From NCBI GenBank assembly GCA_965212165.1, contig OZ243096.1, forward strand, positions 372,001-436,000: a stretch of DNA of 64,000 nucleotides, written 5' to 3'. How positions within the stretch are numbered: the stretch's first letter is position 1; each line of letters starts with the position of its first letter. Made by a program: the position numbers and the translations under genes. This DNA is from RHLJ01 sp965212165 (GTDB lineage Bacteria; Bacteroidota; Rhodothermia; Balneolales; Balneolaceae). The notes beneath the pieces are model-generated. The model was given only the letters and a program-made list of their open reading frames with translations, was not told where the DNA came from and did not search any database. Below are positions 63,942-64,000 of the stretch, piece after piece.

Positions 63942-64000
63942 CTACCATTCTTGTCTTTCAATCTCTCTACCTAAAGAATCATACTCTATCCATGTGCCAG
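63942..64000 (-). CDS. C-terminal fragment of an unidentified gene at the window edge
   Basis: The minus strand enters the window in a frame ending GTWIEYDSLGREIERQEW before a TAG stop at 63944-63942. The composition is protein-like and the phrase resembles a repeat of MORN/YwqK-type proteins, but 18 residues cannot prove it. Confidence 0.4.
   Translation of the reverse strand, partial: GTWIEYDSLGREIERQEW

Overview
The window is AT-rich chromosomal DNA that looks like a member of the Balneolota/Rhodothermota branch of the Bacteroidota supergroup (inference). Six secreted proteins end in a Type IX-secretion-like sorting module with the NYPNPFNP motif. There is a four-part hybrid two-component sensor, a TonB receptor with a carboxypeptidase-regulatory domain, a tRNA promoter with a TATCTTTG -7 box, and frequent GTG/TTG starts without clear Shine-Dalgarno sites. 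The ribosomal, DnaA, RecF, SMC and enolase genes show this is core chromosome. I see no prophage, insertion sequence, CRISPR array or defence island.

Layout. 1-7.5 kb: a truncated secreted esterase, a large hybrid sensor/AraC regulator, a DASS-type anion transporter and a GAF sensor kinase. 7.6-10.3 kb: aconitase. 10.5-20.2 kb: rplM-rpsI, rpsB-tsf, pyrH, frr, smc and ispH on the + strand, with a foldable leader before rpsB and a mosaic of eight hairpins framed by a perfect 31-bp direct repeat between pyrH and frr. 20.3-22.8 kb: recF-dciA-ybbR. 22.9-25.9 kb: a TPR/LuxR-type regulator flanked on both sides by two small proteins that look like remote paralogues. 25.9-31.4 kb: secreted nuclease, CotH/lamin-tail protein and MsrA. 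31.6 kb: tRNA-Leu(GAG). 32.2-36.3 kb: a six-gene dnaA operon (dnaA-folB-folK-dNK-small membrane protein-TPR), preceded by an AT-rich region with four DnaA boxes, a candidate oriC. 36.3-41.9 kb: prmC, an unknown gene, an outer-membrane-like protein, a HAD phosphatase, enolase and an amidohydrolase. 41.9-48.9 kb: exported multicopper oxidase, a triple-repeat binding protein, a DUF2911 protein and a second CotH protein. 48.9-51.3 kb: TonB receptor under a TPP riboswitch. 51.4-58.2 kb: M28 peptidase, TPR lipoprotein, M14 peptidase, PolX. 58.2-58.9 kb: a VapBC-like pair with a perfect inverted-repeat operator. 58.9-64 kb: GH5 glycosidase, AI-2E transporter, DUF4153 membrane protein and a C-terminal scrap of another gene.

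The secreted nuclease, peptidases, glycosidase, esterase and sorting-domain proteins suggest a heterotroph that degrades polymers and imports thiamine compounds through its outer membrane. No wholly new multi-gene system is demonstrable. The strongest leads are the regulator with flanking paralogues and TTGTAGAGA sites, the rpsB leader fold, the hairpin mosaic, and the TPP riboswitch with its apparent anti-SD switch.
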